Source: Streptomyces durocortorensis
GTDB lineage: Bacteria > Actinomycetota > Actinomycetes > Streptomycetales > Streptomycetaceae
Direction: 5' to 3'
Assembly: GCF_031760065.1 (NCBI RefSeq)
Contig: NZ_CP134500.1
Location: forward strand, 2,604,001 to 2,668,000
DNA: 64,000 nt
Part shown: positions 42,982 through 52,647 of the stretch, one piece after another
Layout of the letters: each line of letters begins with the position of its first letter
How positions within the stretch are numbered: position 1 is the first letter of the stretch
Made by a program: the position numbers and the translations under genes
Notes under the pieces: generated by a model
The model's database searches: none
What the model was told of the DNA's origin: nothing
What the model saw: only the letters and a program-made list of their open reading frames with translations

Positions 42982-44129
42982 TCGGTGATCGTTCCTCGCA
43001 GGTAGTCGGCCGCGTGCCGGGCGCGCTCCCGCACGTCCGCCAGGTCGGCGCCGTAGGTGTTGACGTGGCCGACCTTGCGGCCGGGCTTCACGTCCTTGCC
43101 GTACATGTGGATCTTGAGCTGCGGGTCGCGGGCCATGCAGTGCAGATACGCCTGGTACATGTCCGGGTAGTCGCCGCCCAGGACGTTGCACATGACCGTC
43201 CAGGGGGCGCGCGGGCGCGGGTCACCGAGAGGCAGGTCGAGGACGGCCCGTACGTGGTTGGCGAACTGGGAGGTGATCGCGCCGTCCTGGGTCCAGTGGC
43301 CCGAGTTGTGCGGGCGCATCGCCAGCTCGTTGACCAGGATGGCGGGCTTCCCGTCGGGCCCCCGGGTCTCGAACAGCTCCACGGCCAGGTGGCCGACGAC
43401 GTCCAGCTCGGCGGCGATGCGCAGTGCCAGCTGCTGGGCCTCGCCCGCCAGCTGCTCGTCCAGCTCCGGGGCCGGGGCGATCACCGTGTCGCAGACGCCG
43501 TCGACCTGGAGGGACTCGACGACCGGGTAGGCGACGGCCTGACCGTGGGGCGAGCGGACGATGTTGGCCGCCAGCTCCCGCACGAAGTCGACCTTCTCCT
43601 CCGCGAGGACCGGGACCCCGGCGCGGAACGGATCGGCCGCGTCCGCCTCGGAGCGGACGAACCACACGCCCTTGCCGTCGTACCCGCCGCGCACGGTCTT
43701 GAGGATGACGGGGAAGCCCCCGACCTCCTCGGCGAACGCGGCGGCGTCGGCCGGGTCGCTCACGATGCGGTGGCGGGGGCAGGGGGCGCCGATCTCCGTG
43801 AGTTTGGCCCTCATCACCCCCTTGTCCTGGGCATGGACCAGGGCGTCGGGCCCGGGGCGCACGGGGATGCCGTCCGCCTCCAGGGCCCGCAGATGCTCGG
43901 TAGGCACGTGCTCGTGATCAAAGGTGATCACGTCACAGCCCTGTGCGAAGGCGCGCAGCGTGTCCAGGTCGCGATAGTCGCCGATGACGACCTCGCTCAC
44001 CACCTGGGCGGCCGAGTCCTGGGGAGTGTCACTGAGGAGCTTGAATTTCAGGCCGAGGGGGATGCCCGCCTCGTGGGTCATACGGGCGAGCTGACCGCCG
44101 CCGACCATGCCGACTACCGGGAACGTCAC
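42978..44129 (-). CDS. purK: N5-carboxyaminoimidazole ribonucleotide synthase
   Basis: A 383-aa ATP-grasp enzyme that makes N5-CAIR from AIR, bicarbonate and ATP. N-terminal [25 protein letters not shown]-grasp segments [17 protein letters not shown] and [31 protein letters not shown], and [17 protein letters not shown] are typical. GTG at 44129 gives the conserved start directly. First gene of a purK-purE-dipeptidase operon, divergent from the GtrA gene. Confidence 0.97.
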   Translation of the reverse strand: MTFPVVGMVGGGQLARMTHEAGIPLGLKFKLLSDTPQDSAAQVVSEVVIGDYRDLDTLRAFAQGCDVITFDHEHVPTEHLRALEADGIPVRPGPDALVHAQDKGVMRAKLTEIGAPCPRHRIVSDPADAAAFAEEVGGFPVILKTVRGGYDGKGVWFVRSEADAADPFRAGVPVLAEEKVDFVRELAANIVRSPHGQAVAYPVVESLQVDGVCDTVIAPAPELDEQLAGEAQQLALRIAAELDVVGHLAVELFETRGPDGKPAILVNELAMRPHNSGHWTQDGAITSQFANHVRAVLDLPLGDPRPRAPWTVMCNVLGGDYPDMYQAYLHCMARDPQLKIHMYGKDVKPGRKVGHVNTYGADLADVRERARHAADYLRGTITE

Positions 44130-44304
44130 GCCTCCAGGGTATCCGCCACGCCGGTGCTCCCCGGACGGCCGTACGGATGCTGTGCTGCTCGCCGCCCCGC
44201 GGACTCAGGGGCGTCACACGGGAGGGCTGGTTAGCATGGCTGGGTTGACGTGTGTGCGTCGACGCCATCCAGACGCCTTCCAACGGACGGGGCCAGCGAT
44301 CACC

Positions 44305-44835
44305 ATGAGCGAACGGGGCGCACTGCGGACCCGGCTTGAGCTGCTGGCCCGGGAGGTCGCCAAGTTCGGCGCGGTCGGCGCTTTCGGCCTGCTGGTCAAT
44401 ATCGCGGTCTTCAACCTGCTGCGGCACACGACGGACCTCCAGGTGGTCCGGGCGAGCGTGCTGGCGACCTTCGTCGCGATCCTCTTCAACTACGTGGGCT
44501 TCCGCTACTGGACCTACCGGGAGCGCGACAAGACCGGCCGGACCCGTGAGCTGACGCTGTTCCTGCTGTTCAGCGCGGCGGGCGCGGTGATCGAGACGGG
44601 CGTGCTGTACCTGGCGACGTACGGCTTCGGCTGGAACACGCCGCTCCAGAGCAATATCTTCAAGATCGTCGGCATCGGCATCGCCACCCTGTTCCGCTTC
44701 TGGTCCTACCGGACCTGGGTCTTCAAGACGCTGCCCGCCACGGAGACCAAGGAGACCGTGGTGAACGCGGAACGGTTTCTGGAGCAGCGTCGGCCGGCGG
44801 AAGAGCGAGTAGCGCCCGACCCCGTACGGAACTGA
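44305..44835 (+). CDS. GtrA family membrane protein
   Basis: A 176-aa protein with four predicted transmembrane helices (GAVGAFGLLVNIAVFNLL; ASVLATFVAILFNYVGFRYW; LTLFLLFSAAGAVIETGVLYLA; IFKIVGIGIATLFRFWSYRTWVF). GtrA-like proteins help flip polyprenyl-phosphate-linked sugars or act beside envelope glycosyltransferases. The C-terminal tail is polar. ATG at 44305 (MSERGALRTRLELLAREVAKF) is chosen for topology. The stop lies in a 40-nt direct repeat. Confidence 0.88.
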   Translation: MSERGALRTRLELLAREVAKFGAVGAFGLLVNIAVFNLLRHTTDLQVVRASVLATFVAILFNYVGFRYWTYRERDKTGRTRELTLFLLFSAAGAVIETGVLYLATYGFGWNTPLQSNIFKIVGIGIATLFRFWSYRTWVFKTLPATETKETVVNAERFLEQRRPAEERVAPDPVRN

Positions 44836-44932
44836 CGCGACGCGCTCGCCCGGTGCAGCCCCCGTACGGAACTGATGCGGCGCCTTCGTCGTTGTCAGCG
44901 CACCGGGCGCTGTTCAGCGCACCGGGCGCTCG
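44821..44932. repeat. Stop-spanning repeats between convergent GtrA and histidine kinase genes
   Basis: A 40-nt unit starting CCCGTACGGAACTGA occurs at 44821-44860 and 44861-44900, the first copy carrying the GtrA stop. Immediately after, a 19-nt unit starting TCAGCGCACCGGGCGCT occurs at 44895-44913 and 44914-44932, the second copy carrying the histidine kinase stop (TGA on the minus strand). The gap between the two genes is therefore entirely repeat. Confidence 0.85.
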
Positions 44933-46179
44933 GGTTCCTTGCGGTCCAGCGGGACCCGGCTGAGGAAGAGCGCGAAGACCGCCGGGTGCTGCTGGAGCAG
45001 TTCGAGCCGCCCGCCGTCCGCCTCCGCGAGGTCGCGGGCGACGGCGAGGCCGATACCGGTGGAGTTGCGGCCGCTGATGGTCCGCTCGAAGATCCGCGCC
45101 CCCAGCTCGGCGGGGACGCCGGGGCCCTCGTCGGTGACCTCGATGACGACCTGGTTGCCGGTGACGCGGGTGCGCAAGGCGACGGTGCCGCCGCCGTGCA
45201 TGAGGGAGTTCTCGATCAGCGCCGCGAGGACCTGGGCGACCGCGCCCGGGGTGCCGACGGCGCGCAGTCCGTGCTTGCCGGAGCAGACGAGGGCCCGGCC
45301 GGTGGAGCGGTAGGCGGGGCGCCACTCCTCGATCTGCTGCTTGATGACCTCGTCCAGGTCGAAGACGACGGCGGATCCGGTCCGCGGGTCGCGGGAGTTG
45401 GTCAGCAGCCGCTCGACGACGTCGGTGAGGCGCTCGACCTGCGTCAGGGCGATGTTCGCCTCCTCCTTGACCGTCTCGGGGTCGTCGGTGACGGAGATCT
45501 CCTCGATCCGCATGGAGAGCGCGGTCAGCGGTGTCCGCAGCTGGTGCGAGGCGTCGGCGGCGAGGCGCCGCTCGGCGGTCAGCATCCGGGCGATCCGCTC
45601 GGCGGAGGCGTCCAGTACGTCGGCGACCCGGTCCAGCTCCGGCACCCCGTACCGCTTGTGGCGCGGGCGGGGGTCGCCGGAGCCGAGGCGCTCGGCGGTC
45701 TCGGCGAGGTCGGTGAGCGGAGAGGCGAGCCGGTTGGCCTGGCGTACGGCGAGGAGCACTGCGGAGACGATCGCGAGCAACGCCACCGCGCCGATGATCA
45801 GCAGCGTGCGCCCGACCTCGCGGGTGACGGAGGAGCGGGACTCCTCGACGGTGACCTTCTCGCCCTGCTCGCCGGTCTCGGTGGCGCGCAGGACGCTGCC
45901 GTCGGGGCGCTCGCCGACGGTGATGGGGGCCCGGCCCGGGATCTCGATCAGGGCGAACCGACTGGGATCGATCTGCTCGGACAGCACTCCGGAGTTGATC
46001 ACTTCATCGCCGAGCAGACGGCTGTCGACCACGCTCATCAGCCGCAGAGCCTCGGACTCGACGCTCTCCTGGGCGCTGGCGCTGATGGTGCGCGTCTCCA
46101 CGATCACCAGCGATACGCCGAAGACGGCGATGACGACGAGCACCACGGCGAGCGTGGAGTTGATCAGTCGGCGGCGCAT
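44914..46179 (-). CDS. Sensor histidine kinase
   Basis: A 421-aa membrane kinase. Two transmembrane helices (about 9-29 and 125-147) flank an extracytoplasmic sensor of about 95 residues; a HAMP linker follows (148-200), then the dimerisation helix with the phosphorylated His212 in ADASHQLRTPLTAL, the N box ALIENSLMHGG, and the G boxes DEGPGVP and GIGLAVARDLAEADGG. It lies 52 nt downstream of its response regulator gene and is cotranscribed with it. The inducing signal is unknown. Confidence 0.95.
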   Translation of the reverse strand: MRRRLINSTLAVVLVVIAVFGVSLVIVETRTISASAQESVESEALRLMSVVDSRLLGDEVINSGVLSEQIDPSRFALIEIPGRAPITVGERPDGSVLRATETGEQGEKVTVEESRSSVTREVGRTLLIIGAVALLAIVSAVLLAVRQANRLASPLTDLAETAERLGSGDPRPRHKRYGVPELDRVADVLDASAERIARMLTAERRLAADASHQLRTPLTALSMRIEEISVTDDPETVKEEANIALTQVERLTDVVERLLTNSRDPRTGSAVVFDLDEVIKQQIEEWRPAYRSTGRALVCSGKHGLRAVGTPGAVAQVLAALIENSLMHGGGTVALRTRVTGNQVVIEVTDEGPGVPAELGARIFERTISGRNSTGIGLAVARDLAEADGGRLELLQQHPAVFALFLSRVPLDRKEPERPVR

Positions 46180-46231
46180 GTCCGCCGGACCCGTTGCCGT
46201 ACGTCGTCAAAGTGCATGGGTGCTTCGTACG

Positions 46232-46909
46232 TCAGCTCTTCTCGAACCGGAAGCCGACGCCCCGGACGGTGGCGATGTAGCGCGGATTGGCGGCGTCGTC
46301 GCCGAGCTTCTTGCGCAGCCAGGAGATGTGCATGTCGAGGGTCTTGGTGGAGGACCACCAGGTGGTGTCCCAGACCTCGCGCATGAGCTGGTCGCGGGTC
46401 ACGACCCGGCCCGCGTCCCGGACCAGGACCCGCAGCAGGTCGAACTCCTTGGCGGTGAGCTGGAGCTCCTCCTCGCCCATCCAGGCCCGGTGCGACTCGA
46501 CGTCGATCCTGACGCCGTGGGTGGCGGGCTGCGGGACGGGCTCGGAGGCGCCGCGGCGCAGCAGGGCGCGGACCCGGGCGAGCAGCTCGGCGAGGCGGAA
46601 CGGCTTGGTGACGTAGTCGTCGGCGCCGGCGTCCAGGCCGACGACCGTGTCGACCTCGTCGGCGCGGGCCGTCAGCACGAGGATCGGGATGGTGTGCCCG
46701 TCGGCACGGAGTCGGCGGGCGACTTCGAGACCGTCCATCCCGGGCAGCCCCAGGTCGAGGACGACCAGGTCGATGCCGCCCTGGAGTCCGGCGTCGAGCG
46801 CGGACGGGCCGTCCTGGCGGACCTCGACCTCGTAACCCTCCCGACGCAGGGCGCGGGCCAGTGGCTCCGAGATGGATGCGTCGTCCTCGGCGAGCAGTAC
46901 ACGGGTCAT
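46232..46909 (-). CDS. OmpR-family response regulator
   Basis: A 225-aa two-domain regulator. The receiver has acidic D9/D10, phosphoacceptor D52 (in LVVLDLGLPGMDG), T80 and K102 (DDYVTKPFR); the C-terminal winged helix (LQLTAKEFDLLRVLVRDAGRVVTRDQL; TKTLDMHISWLRKKLGD; YIATVRGVGFRF) binds DNA. The ATG at 46909 (MTRVLLAEDDA) is chosen because the receiver starts there. It pairs with the kinase at 44914-46179. A specific named system is not assigned. Confidence 0.95.
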   Translation of the reverse strand: MTRVLLAEDDASISEPLARALRREGYEVEVRQDGPSALDAGLQGGIDLVVLDLGLPGMDGLEVARRLRADGHTIPILVLTARADEVDTVVGLDAGADDYVTKPFRLAELLARVRALLRRGASEPVPQPATHGVRIDVESHRAWMGEEELQLTAKEFDLLRVLVRDAGRVVTRDQLMREVWDTTWWSSTKTLDMHISWLRKKLGDDAANPRYIATVRGVGFRFEKS

Positions 46910-47400
46910 GGAGTGATGGTAGTCCGGACGGGGAGCCGGGAGTGAGGCCTGCGACGTCACCTGCGGGTCAGCTCCACAAAGAGGACAAGGACCTTGGAAT
47001 ATGCGAGCCTGGTTCCACTAAGACCTGTGATCCATATCTCAAGTCCTTTTATATCCTGCCGTGTCGTGTCGTATGGTGTCCCGACGCCTGTTGCACTACT
47101 CAAGGACCTTTGGGCAGCCATGAGCGCCAAGGGTCTCTTTTGTGTGCGGGACCGGTCACGCCGGTCCGCCCTGAGTGAATGACCTGTGAGCCGGGCCCGG
47201 AGCGCGAAGACGCGCCCCGGGTGTGGATCCCGATGCGGTTCTTCCCCGCCCCGTCGCCGAGCGCCCCGTCAGGAGCGCGGCCGCGAGGGGCGAATCCCCC
47301 TCAGGCGTCGGGGATGGGGGTGACCGCACCGGTGCCGGCTGCCCCCCACCGGGCGCGTACCGCTCACGAGGCGACGCGTCCCGACCAGCAAGGATCGACC
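46910..47400. other. AT-richer intergenic region upstream of the POT transporter
   Basis: 491 nt between divergent genes, clearly richer in A/T than the surroundings between about 46975 and 47150. CAAGGACCTT occurs at 46986-46995 and again at 47101-47110. A nested hairpin is possible: AAGGAC (46987-46992) with GTCCTT (47043-47048), and inside it ATATG (46999-47003) with CATAT (47033-47037). This may be a structured leader RNA or a regulator site. Short open frames here lack normal codon usage. Confidence 0.45.
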
Positions 47401-48874
<1,474 letters not shown>

Positions 48875-48885
<11 letters not shown>

Positions 48886-48924
48886 CCGGCGGCATCCGCT
48901 GACGGGTAACGTCCACTGATGGAC
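48875..48924. repeat. Stop-spanning repeat after the POT transporter
   Basis: Three imperfect units of 16-18 nt starting ACGTCCGCTGACCGGCGG (containing the TGA stop), CATCCGCTGACGGGTA and ACGTCCACTGATGGAC. Confidence 0.7.
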
Positions 48925-48941
48925 GCCCTGTAGGACGTACG

Positions 48942-48985
48942 GCAAGGGCCGTCGCACCGGAACTCTCCGGTGCGGCGGCCCTTGC
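48942..48985. terminator. Bidirectional terminator after POT and surface protein genes
   Basis: Inverted repeat with arms 48942-48960 and 48967-48985 (GCAAGGGCCG...CGGCCCTTGC), one mismatch, 6-nt loop, between two convergent gene ends. Confidence 0.85.
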
Positions 48986-48988
48986 GCG

Positions 48989-50404
48989 TCATGCCGTGCC
49001 GCGCAGCCTCCGCCACGGGGTGAACGTGAACACCGCACCGCCCAGCAGGATCGCCGTACCGGCGACCAGGCCGAGCGCGCGCAGGGCACCGTCGTCCTCG
49101 GCGCCGGTGGCTGCCAGGCCTCCGCCGGAGTCCGTGCCGCCGGCGGACGCCGCGGCTCCGCCCGAGCCCGCAGTGCCGCCGCTGTCGCCCCCGCTGCCGC
49201 CGGACGCGCCGCCCGGCTGGGCGGAGGTGTCCAGCTCCAGGGAGACGGCCACGTCGTCGGGCGGGGTGCACGTGGTCGTCGTACCGGCGGCCATCACCGT
49301 CAGGACGCCGGGGCTGAGCGTGGACTTCCCGCTCGCGCCGGGCTTGTACGTGCCGGTGAGGTCGGGGATCTCGATCGGGGCGCCGGTCTTGATGACCTCC
49401 TTGTTCAGCGGCCCCTCGACCTTGACCGTGCCCGAGTCCGCCCCGCCGAGCTCGACGTCCATCGACGGCTTGACCTGGTTGGCCGGGATGTCGATCGGGC
49501 TGTCCATCACGGACTCGCTGAACTCCACGGTGAGGTCGTAGTCCCCGCCGTTCTTCTTGGCGCTGATCCGGACCGGTGAGGTGGCGTCCTTGTCGCCGAT
49601 CGGGGTCTTGCACGCGTAGGCGACGGACACCTCCCTGCCGGGGAAGTCGGTCTCGCCGCCGCCCCCGCCCGTGCTCCCGCCGCTGTCGGTGCCGCCGCTG
49701 TCCGTACCGCCGTTCGTACCGCCGGAGTCACCGCCTCCGGATGTGGTGCCGCCGGAATCCGTGCCACCGGACGTCGTACCTCCGGTGTCGGCGCCGCCCG
49801 TCGTCGTACCGCCGCTGTCCGTGCCGCCGGAGGTCGTGCCGCCCGCGGTGGAGCCGCCGCCCTCCGTCACCTTGATCGTGGCGCCCGGCTGGACCTCCTC
49901 CTTCGGGGTGCACTTGGTGTTCGTGGAGATCGGCTTGGACACGTTGATGTTGTACGCGCCCGGGGTCAGCGTGATCTCCCCGGCGGTCTCCAGCTTGAGC
50001 GTGCCCTTCATGTCGGACAGCACCATGGGGCTGTTCTTGGGAATGGGCGGGTTCTGCCGCGGGCCCTCCAGCTTCAGTTCACCGCTCGCCGCCCCACCGA
50101 GGGTGACGGTGCCGGTCGGCTTGACGGTGTCGGCGCCCAGGTCCAGTACGTCCGGGTTCTTGGACGCGGCCTCGACCGTCTTCCAGACCACCTCGACCTC
50201 GTCGCCGACCTCTGCCTCGGCCGGCGCGGTCAGCTCCACCTTCGTGGTGCCCTGTACGGCGGGCAGTCCCGAGATCGGCGGCGGAATGCATTCCGTCGCG
50301 TAGCTGACCTCGGCGGCCTGGGCCGGACTCGCGGCCATCAGGATGCCCGCGCCGCCGAGCATCAGCGCGACTCCGGCCGCGCTCATCCTCCGTTGCGTAC
50401 TCAC
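48989..50404 (-). CDS. Surface protein with LAXTG sorting signal and two related domains
   Basis: A 471-aa exported protein. After a signal peptide (MSAAGVALMLGGAGILMAASPAQAA) come a beta domain (about 35-150), a Gly/Ser/Thr/Asp-rich linker (about 155-230, GGTTSGGTDSGG repeats), a second domain (about 235-375) and a C-terminal sorting signal: LAATG at 430-434, a hydrophobic stretch and a basic end (WRRLRG). LAXTG is the motif of class E sortases, so the protein is probably covalently attached to the cell wall. The second domain resembles the protein encoded at 52643-53347. The GTG at 50404 overlaps the previous stop (GTGA), making this the last gene of a four-gene operon. Confidence 0.8.
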   Translation of the reverse strand: MSTQRRMSAAGVALMLGGAGILMAASPAQAAEVSYATECIPPPISGLPAVQGTTKVELTAPAEAEVGDEVEVVWKTVEAASKNPDVLDLGADTVKPTGTVTLGGAASGELKLEGPRQNPPIPKNSPMVLSDMKGTLKLETAGEITLTPGAYNINVSKPISTNTKCTPKEEVQPGATIKVTEGGGSTAGGTTSGGTDSGGTTTGGADTGGTTSGGTDSGGTTSGGGDSGGTNGGTDSGGTDSGGSTGGGGGETDFPGREVSVAYACKTPIGDKDATSPVRISAKKNGGDYDLTVEFSESVMDSPIDIPANQVKPSMDVELGGADSGTVKVEGPLNKEVIKTGAPIEIPDLTGTYKPGASGKSTLSPGVLTVMAAGTTTTCTPPDDVAVSLELDTSAQPGGASGGSGGDSGGTAGSGGAAASAGGTDSGGGLAATGAEDDGALRALGLVAGTAILLGGAVFTFTPWRRLRGTA

Positions 50405-51531
50405 GCTTGTCCCTTCGTCGTGGGTCGGGGTCGGTTCTCTGACGGTGCGGAGTCCGGGGTGAACCACGGCAGCGCGGCCGTGGTCGAGTTCGTGCTCGTG
50501 CTCGTGGTCGAATTCGTGCTCGTGGGTGGCTTCGGTTCGGTGGCTCCCCCGCGCGCTCGCGCTCGCGTCGTACGGTGCGCGTGGCGTGCCGCGGCTGTTC
50601 CGGCCGGGCGCGGGCGGACCTTGTCCACGACGGCCATGCCGATACGGAAGAGGGCGGCCGGGACGACCAGGCAGAGCAGGACCCAGAACAGCGTGACGCC
50701 CCAGGGCCGGCCCACCCCCCACGGCTGTTCGGCCAGCACCTTGTCCCCGTACCGCAGGGAGACCTGGTAGTCGCCGTGCGCGCCCGCGGACAGCTCGACC
50801 GGCAGCTTGATCTGCGCCTTGCCGCCGGGCGCGACCGTGCCGCGCCACTGGCGTTCCTCCCACTGCGGGGCGTAGACGCCGTGCGCGGTACCGATCTCGA
50901 AGACGGGGTCCTTCACGGGACCGGTGCCAAGATTGCCGACGGTGAAGACCAACTGCCGGGCGGGCGGCGCACCGAACCAGGTGAGCAGCGAGCTGTCACC
51001 CTCCAGCCGGGTGCTGGCCAGCACCGCGAGTTTCCCGTCCCCGGTCTCCCTCGGCAGCTCTTCCGTCGGGTGGCCCGCCACCGTGAACACGGCGTCGACC
51101 AGGACCTGTTCACCAGTAACCGTGGCGACGTGCACCACGCAGGGGCACGGCTTCGGCGGCTCGGCCACCGGCAGCTTCTTGCTGAACGCGCCCTTCTTGT
51201 CGGTGGTGACGGCCCGTCCGTCGGCGTTGGCACAGGAGTTGGTGCCGCCGATCACACCCCGCTCCGGCGTGGACTGACCGCAGATCAGCAGCATCAGCAA
51301 CGCGTCGGAGCGCCAGCCGCTGCCCCTGACGGTGATCTCGCCTCCCTTGCCCGCCTCCTTCTTGGAGAGGCTGACGGTGGGGTCGCCGTCGGCCGCCCGC
51401 GCGCCGGGGGCGGCCGTCAGGACGAGCAGAAGGGGCAGGAGGGCGAGAAGAGCGGCCAGGAGGAGGGAGAGGGAGAGGCGAGCCGGGGGTGCGGTGCGTC
51501 GGAGGGCTACGGGTCCGGACTGCTGCGTCAC
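50401..51531 (-). CDS. Membrane-anchored secreted protein, neocarzinostatin-like domain
   Basis: A 376-aa protein with a signal peptide (LSLSLLLAALLALLPLLLVLTAAPGARA), an immunoglobulin-like domain (about 48-155, DPTVSLSKKEAGKGGEITVRGSGW; FSKKLPVAEPPKPCPCVVHVATV) that recalls the neocarzinostatin apoprotein fold, a second beta region, a transmembrane helix (VTLFWVLLCLVVPAALFRIGMAVV) and a cytoplasmic Thr/Ser/Asn-rich tail. The GTG start overlaps the upstream stop and the 3' end overlaps the downstream start, each by 4 nt, so the operon is tightly coupled. Function unknown; the domain assignment is by pattern only. Confidence 0.7.
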   Translation of the reverse strand: MTQQSGPVALRRTAPPARLSLSLLLAALLALLPLLLVLTAAPGARAADGDPTVSLSKKEAGKGGEITVRGSGWRSDALLMLLICGQSTPERGVIGGTNSCANADGRAVTTDKKGAFSKKLPVAEPPKPCPCVVHVATVTGEQVLVDAVFTVAGHPTEELPRETGDGKLAVLASTRLEGDSSLLTWFGAPPARQLVFTVGNLGTGPVKDPVFEIGTAHGVYAPQWEERQWRGTVAPGGKAQIKLPVELSAGAHGDYQVSLRYGDKVLAEQPWGVGRPWGVTLFWVLLCLVVPAALFRIGMAVVDKVRPRPAGTAAARHAHRTTRARARGGATEPKPPTSTNSTTSTSTNSTTAALPWFTPDSAPSENRPRPTTKGQA

Positions 51532-52574
51532 GATTGCGCTCCCGCCTTCGCCATGGGCCTTGTCTCGGCCGGCTGTTCCGCTTCCGCTTCTTCCGCTTCT
51601 GCTGCTTCTGCTGCTTCTGCTGCTTCTGCTGCTTCTGTCGTGGGCTGTCGCCCGTCTCCTTCCGTGGTCCCCGGCGGTGCTCGGCGGGTTCGCCTGCGCC
51701 GGTACTCGCCGGTCCCGAGCAGTGCCAGGAGCCCGAGGGCCGCCAGCCCGGCCCCGACGGCCGGAAGCACCGGGACGTACGTCGCCGAAGCCTCGCCCTC
51801 GTCCCGGGCACCGCCGTCCGCGGTGACCCTCAGCCGTACGGTGACCGCGTCCAGGGCGGGGGCGTCCGGCCAGGGTTCGGTCAGCTCCACCCGGCGGCCG
51901 GGGGCGAGCTCCAGCGGCAGAGGCCGTTCCGGGCGATCCAGAATCGTGCCGAACACTCCCTCGGCGCGCACCGCCAGCCGGGGCCTCAGCACCGCGTTGC
52001 CCCGGTTGACGAGGGCGTAACGGATGGTCCGGCCGGACACCTCGACGTCCTCCACGGTGAGCGCCGCCAGCGTGGGGCCGCCGATCCGCACCCGTACCGG
52101 AACCCGCTCCTCCGCGCCCCCGCCGACCGCCACCGCCTCCCCTGACACGTCACCGGGCCCCGCGCCGGACGGCACCGCGAGGGCGAACGGCACATCGGCG
52201 CGGGTCCGGGCCGGAACGGTGACGGTGTCCGCGGCGAACCGGAGCCAGGACCCGGCCCGGCCGTCGCCCCGCAGCCGTACGGTCAGCGGGGTGCGGGCGG
52301 AGTTGGTCACCGACAGCCGGTCCTGGAGCACCATGGCGGGGGTGCCCTCCAGGTAGACGTACGGCCGGGCGTCCCTGCCGTCGCTCCCGCCGCCCGCGGG
52401 GCGTACCGTCCAGCCCGCCCGGGCCCCGGGGCCGTCGTCGGCCGCCACCGGGGGCGCGGCGAGCGCACACAGCAGCGCGGCGAGCACCGCCGGGAGGCCG
52501 AGCAGCGCCCGGCGAACGTACGCGTACGGGACCGGGTTCGGCGCCGAGCGGACGCATGGGGTCGGCAGCGGCAT
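51528..52574 (-). CDS. Membrane-anchored secreted protein, DUF916/WxL-associated type
   Basis: A 348-aa protein. After a signal peptide (ALLGLPAVLAALLCALAAPPVAA) it has WTVRPAGG...RPYVYLEGTPAMVLQDRLSVTNSARTPLTVRLRG and PARTRADVPFALAVPSGAGPGDVSGEAVAV, which resemble the DUF916 family that accompanies WxL surface proteins in Gram-positives. A transmembrane helix (VPAVGAGLAALGLLALLG) is followed by a basic segment and an Ala/Glu repeat tail encoded by a 9-nt microsatellite. ATG at 52574 is preferred (GGGAG 8 nt upstream) over a TTG at 52580. Likely part of a surface complex with its operon partners. Confidence 0.7.
   Translation of the reverse strand: MPLPTPCVRSAPNPVPYAYVRRALLGLPAVLAALLCALAAPPVAADDGPGARAGWTVRPAGGGSDGRDARPYVYLEGTPAMVLQDRLSVTNSARTPLTVRLRGDGRAGSWLRFAADTVTVPARTRADVPFALAVPSGAGPGDVSGEAVAVGGGAEERVPVRVRIGGPTLAALTVEDVEVSGRTIRYALVNRGNAVLRPRLAVRAEGVFGTILDRPERPLPLELAPGRRVELTEPWPDAPALDAVTVRLRVTADGGARDEGEASATYVPVLPAVGAGLAALGLLALLGTGEYRRRRTRRAPPGTTEGDGRQPTTEAAEAAEAAEAAEAEEAEAEQPAETRPMAKAGAQS
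51597..51640. repeat. 9-nt microsatellite coding for Ala/Glu repeats
   Basis: Four full copies of TTCTGCTGC (51597-51632) and a partial fifth lie within the tail of the gene at 51528-52574. The unit is three codons long, so copy number changes keep the frame and alter only the length of the Glu-Ala-Ala tail. Confidence 0.9.
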
Positions 52575-52589
52575 GAACAAAGCTCCCTT

Positions 52590-52647
52590 GCTTCGTGGCC
52601 GAGGCTCACGGAGTCAGCGCTTCGTGGCCAAGGCTCGCGGGTTCAGC
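52590..52647. repeat. 29-nt tandem repeat spanning the LPXTG gene stop
   Basis: Two copies (52590-52618 and 52619-52647) of a unit starting GCTTCGTGGCC and ending TCAGC. The TCA in the second copy is the TGA stop (minus strand) of the gene at 52643-53347, and the first copy repeats it. Confidence 0.9.

Noticed and set aside
42982..43191. N-terminal extension of purE
   Set aside because: The extension is the shadow of purK; the ATGA overlap at 42978-42981 gives the real start.
46994..47182. Short plus-strand frame between the response regulator and POT genes
   Set aside because: No third-position GC bias and no recognisable protein; the region has RNA-structure features instead.
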